From: Streptomyces olivaceoviridis
Lineage (GTDB): Bacteria; Actinomycetota; Actinomycetes; Streptomycetales; Streptomycetaceae
Direction: 5' to 3'
Assembly: GCF_014650115.1 (NCBI RefSeq)
Contig: NZ_BMUI01000009.1
Location: 124,001 to 188,000, forward strand
Length of the DNA: 64,000 nucleotides
The notes below the pieces were generated by a model. That model was not told the DNA's origin, ran no database searches, and saw nothing but the letters and a program-made list of their open reading frames with translations. Each line of letters starts with the position of its first letter. Positions within the stretch are counted from its first letter, which is position 1. A program made the position numbers and the translations under genes. Shown in pieces: positions 63,010 to 64,000 of this stretch.

Positions 63010-63024
63010 CCGGCTGCGTCGCCC

Positions 63025-63957
63025 TCAGCGGGGGCGCCGCCGCTGTCTCGACCAGAAGTACTTCTGCGCGAGCAGGGTGAGCGTTCCCGCCAGGATGATG
63101 CCCAGCAGGTTCAGCAGGAGCTGGGCCGTCGAGCCGCTCGTCTGGGACGTGTCGCCGTAGGCCAGAGCCACCGCCGCGTTGGCGGCGGCCGGGACCGTGG
63201 TCACCGAGATGGCGACACCCACCAGCGCGCCCGACTTGGCGGAGGTCAGGGACAGCGTGCCGGCGATGCCGGCGAGGACCGCCACGATGAGCGAGAAGGC
63301 GTCCGGGGCGTACACGAAGGCCGTGTTGGGGCGCTCGCCCTCCAGGTCGGACCGGTGGAAGAGCCCGATGGCGTCCATGAACAGGGTGAAGCCGACCGTC
63401 ACCGCCATCGCCAGCGCGAAGCCCACCAGCAGCGCGGTCAGCGAGCGCCGTGCCAGGCGCGGACGGCGTCGCACGAGGGCCGTGCAGATACCGGCCAGCG
63501 GGCCGAACTCCGGCCCCACCGCCATCGCGCCCACGATCAGGATCGCGTTGTCCAGCACGACACCGCAGGCCGCGATCATCGTGGCCAGGGTGATGAAGGC
63601 CGCGTAGGTGACCGACAGCGTCGACTCCTCGTGGGTGGCCTCGGTCAGGCCCTCCCACAGCACCGCGTCCGCTCCCTCTCCCGGCGCCTCCTCCTCGGCC
63701 TCCTCGGCCCGCCGGGACAGGGAGAGGTCGATGGTCTCCACGGCGATCGAGCCGGTGTCGTCCAGGCCGAGACGCCGTAGCCCGGCGATGAGTTCGTCGC
63801 CCGCCTCGCGGGCCACGTCGCACAGCACGACATCGCCGGCGGGGTCGCGGGCGGCTCCGGGCAGGACCACGAGGTGGGTGGTGCCGACCGTCGTCTCGAT
63901 CAGGCGGACCACCTCGTCGGTCCGTTCCGCGGGGGTGATCAGGCGCAGATGCAGCAT
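63025..63957 (-). CDS. DUF389 family membrane protein
   Basis: The 310-residue protein has a soluble N-terminal part of about 110 residues, with an acidic linker EEAEEEAPGEGAD, and then about six membrane spans. TYAAFITLATMIAACGVVLDNAILIVGAMAVGPEFGPLAG (in parts) is the recognisable core of the TIGR00341/DUF389 family. Function in the family is unknown, with suggested roles in transport. ATG 63957 (MLHLRLITPAE) was chosen; a TTG at 63969 would add 4 residues. It is convergent with glmM. Confidence 0.85.
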   Translation of the reverse strand: MLHLRLITPAERTDEVVRLIETTVGTTHLVVLPGAARDPAGDVVLCDVAREAGDELIAGLRRLGLDDTGSIAVETIDLSLSRRAEEAEEEAPGEGADAVLWEGLTEATHEESTLSVTYAAFITLATMIAACGVVLDNAILIVGAMAVGPEFGPLAGICTALVRRRPRLARRSLTALLVGFALAMAVTVGFTLFMDAIGLFHRSDLEGERPNTAFVYAPDAFSLIVAVLAGIAGTLSLTSAKSGALVGVAISVTTVPAAANAAVALAYGDTSQTSGSTAQLLLNLLGIILAGTLTLLAQKYFWSRQRRRPR

Positions 63958-64000
63958 GCGCCCATCCAACAGGTACCGCTACAGCTTGCGGAGCCTGAGG

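Overview
The window is a high-GC actinobacterial chromosome segment and almost certainly comes from Streptomyces. The evidence is GC-rich third codon positions, frequent GTG and TTG starts, a TTG-started rpoB encoding a 1161-residue protein, a 1299-residue RpoC, and a gene order that I recognise as the streptomycete ribosomal and RNA polymerase region. I see no insertion sequence, prophage, CRISPR array or rRNA.

Layout. 1-853 is the 5' part of an amidohydrolase gene cut by the window edge. 1299-2805 holds tRNA-Thr, tRNA-Met, rpmG and two hotdog-fold dehydratase genes resembling mycobacterial hadA and hadB. 2806-11229 is a mixed housekeeping and accessory block: a TetR regulator with an MFS exporter, murB, a second TetR regulator divergent from a short-chain dehydrogenase, adenosine deaminase and an aspartate aminotransferase. 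11490-24895 carries tRNA-Trp, secE, nusG, rplKA, a lipoprotein gene, rplJL and rpoBC. 25016-25963 is a small cluster of unknown genes that includes a nucleotidyltransferase-like protein. 26235-30595 is the str operon (rpsL, rpsG, fusA, tuf). 30753-34672 holds a membrane-anchored unknown and a secreted GH115 glycosidase.

35169-52386 is one long S10-spc-alpha superoperon, continuing through secY, adk, map, infA, rpmJ, rpsM, rpsK, rpoA and rplQ to truA. 52575-59232 is a five-gene, tightly overlapping glycan-assembly cluster: a cellulose-synthase-like GT2, a GH26-like lipoprotein, a GT39/ArnT-like membrane transferase, UDP-glucose dehydrogenase and a polyprenol-phosphate glycosyltransferase. It is inserted between truA and rplM and is the best candidate for an undescribed system. 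After one more membrane protein come rplM-rpsI, glmM and a DUF389 membrane protein at the right edge.

Regulation visible in the sequence includes two copies of an identical-format TetR operator flanking a regulator and its exporter, a second palindrome for the other TetR gene, and a terminator-bearing rplJ leader. A near-identical 24-nt leader hairpin stands upstream of both rpsL and rpsJ. Hairpins punctuate the superoperon. Function calls rest on motifs and family knowledge; no database search was possible, and promoter calls are by eye.
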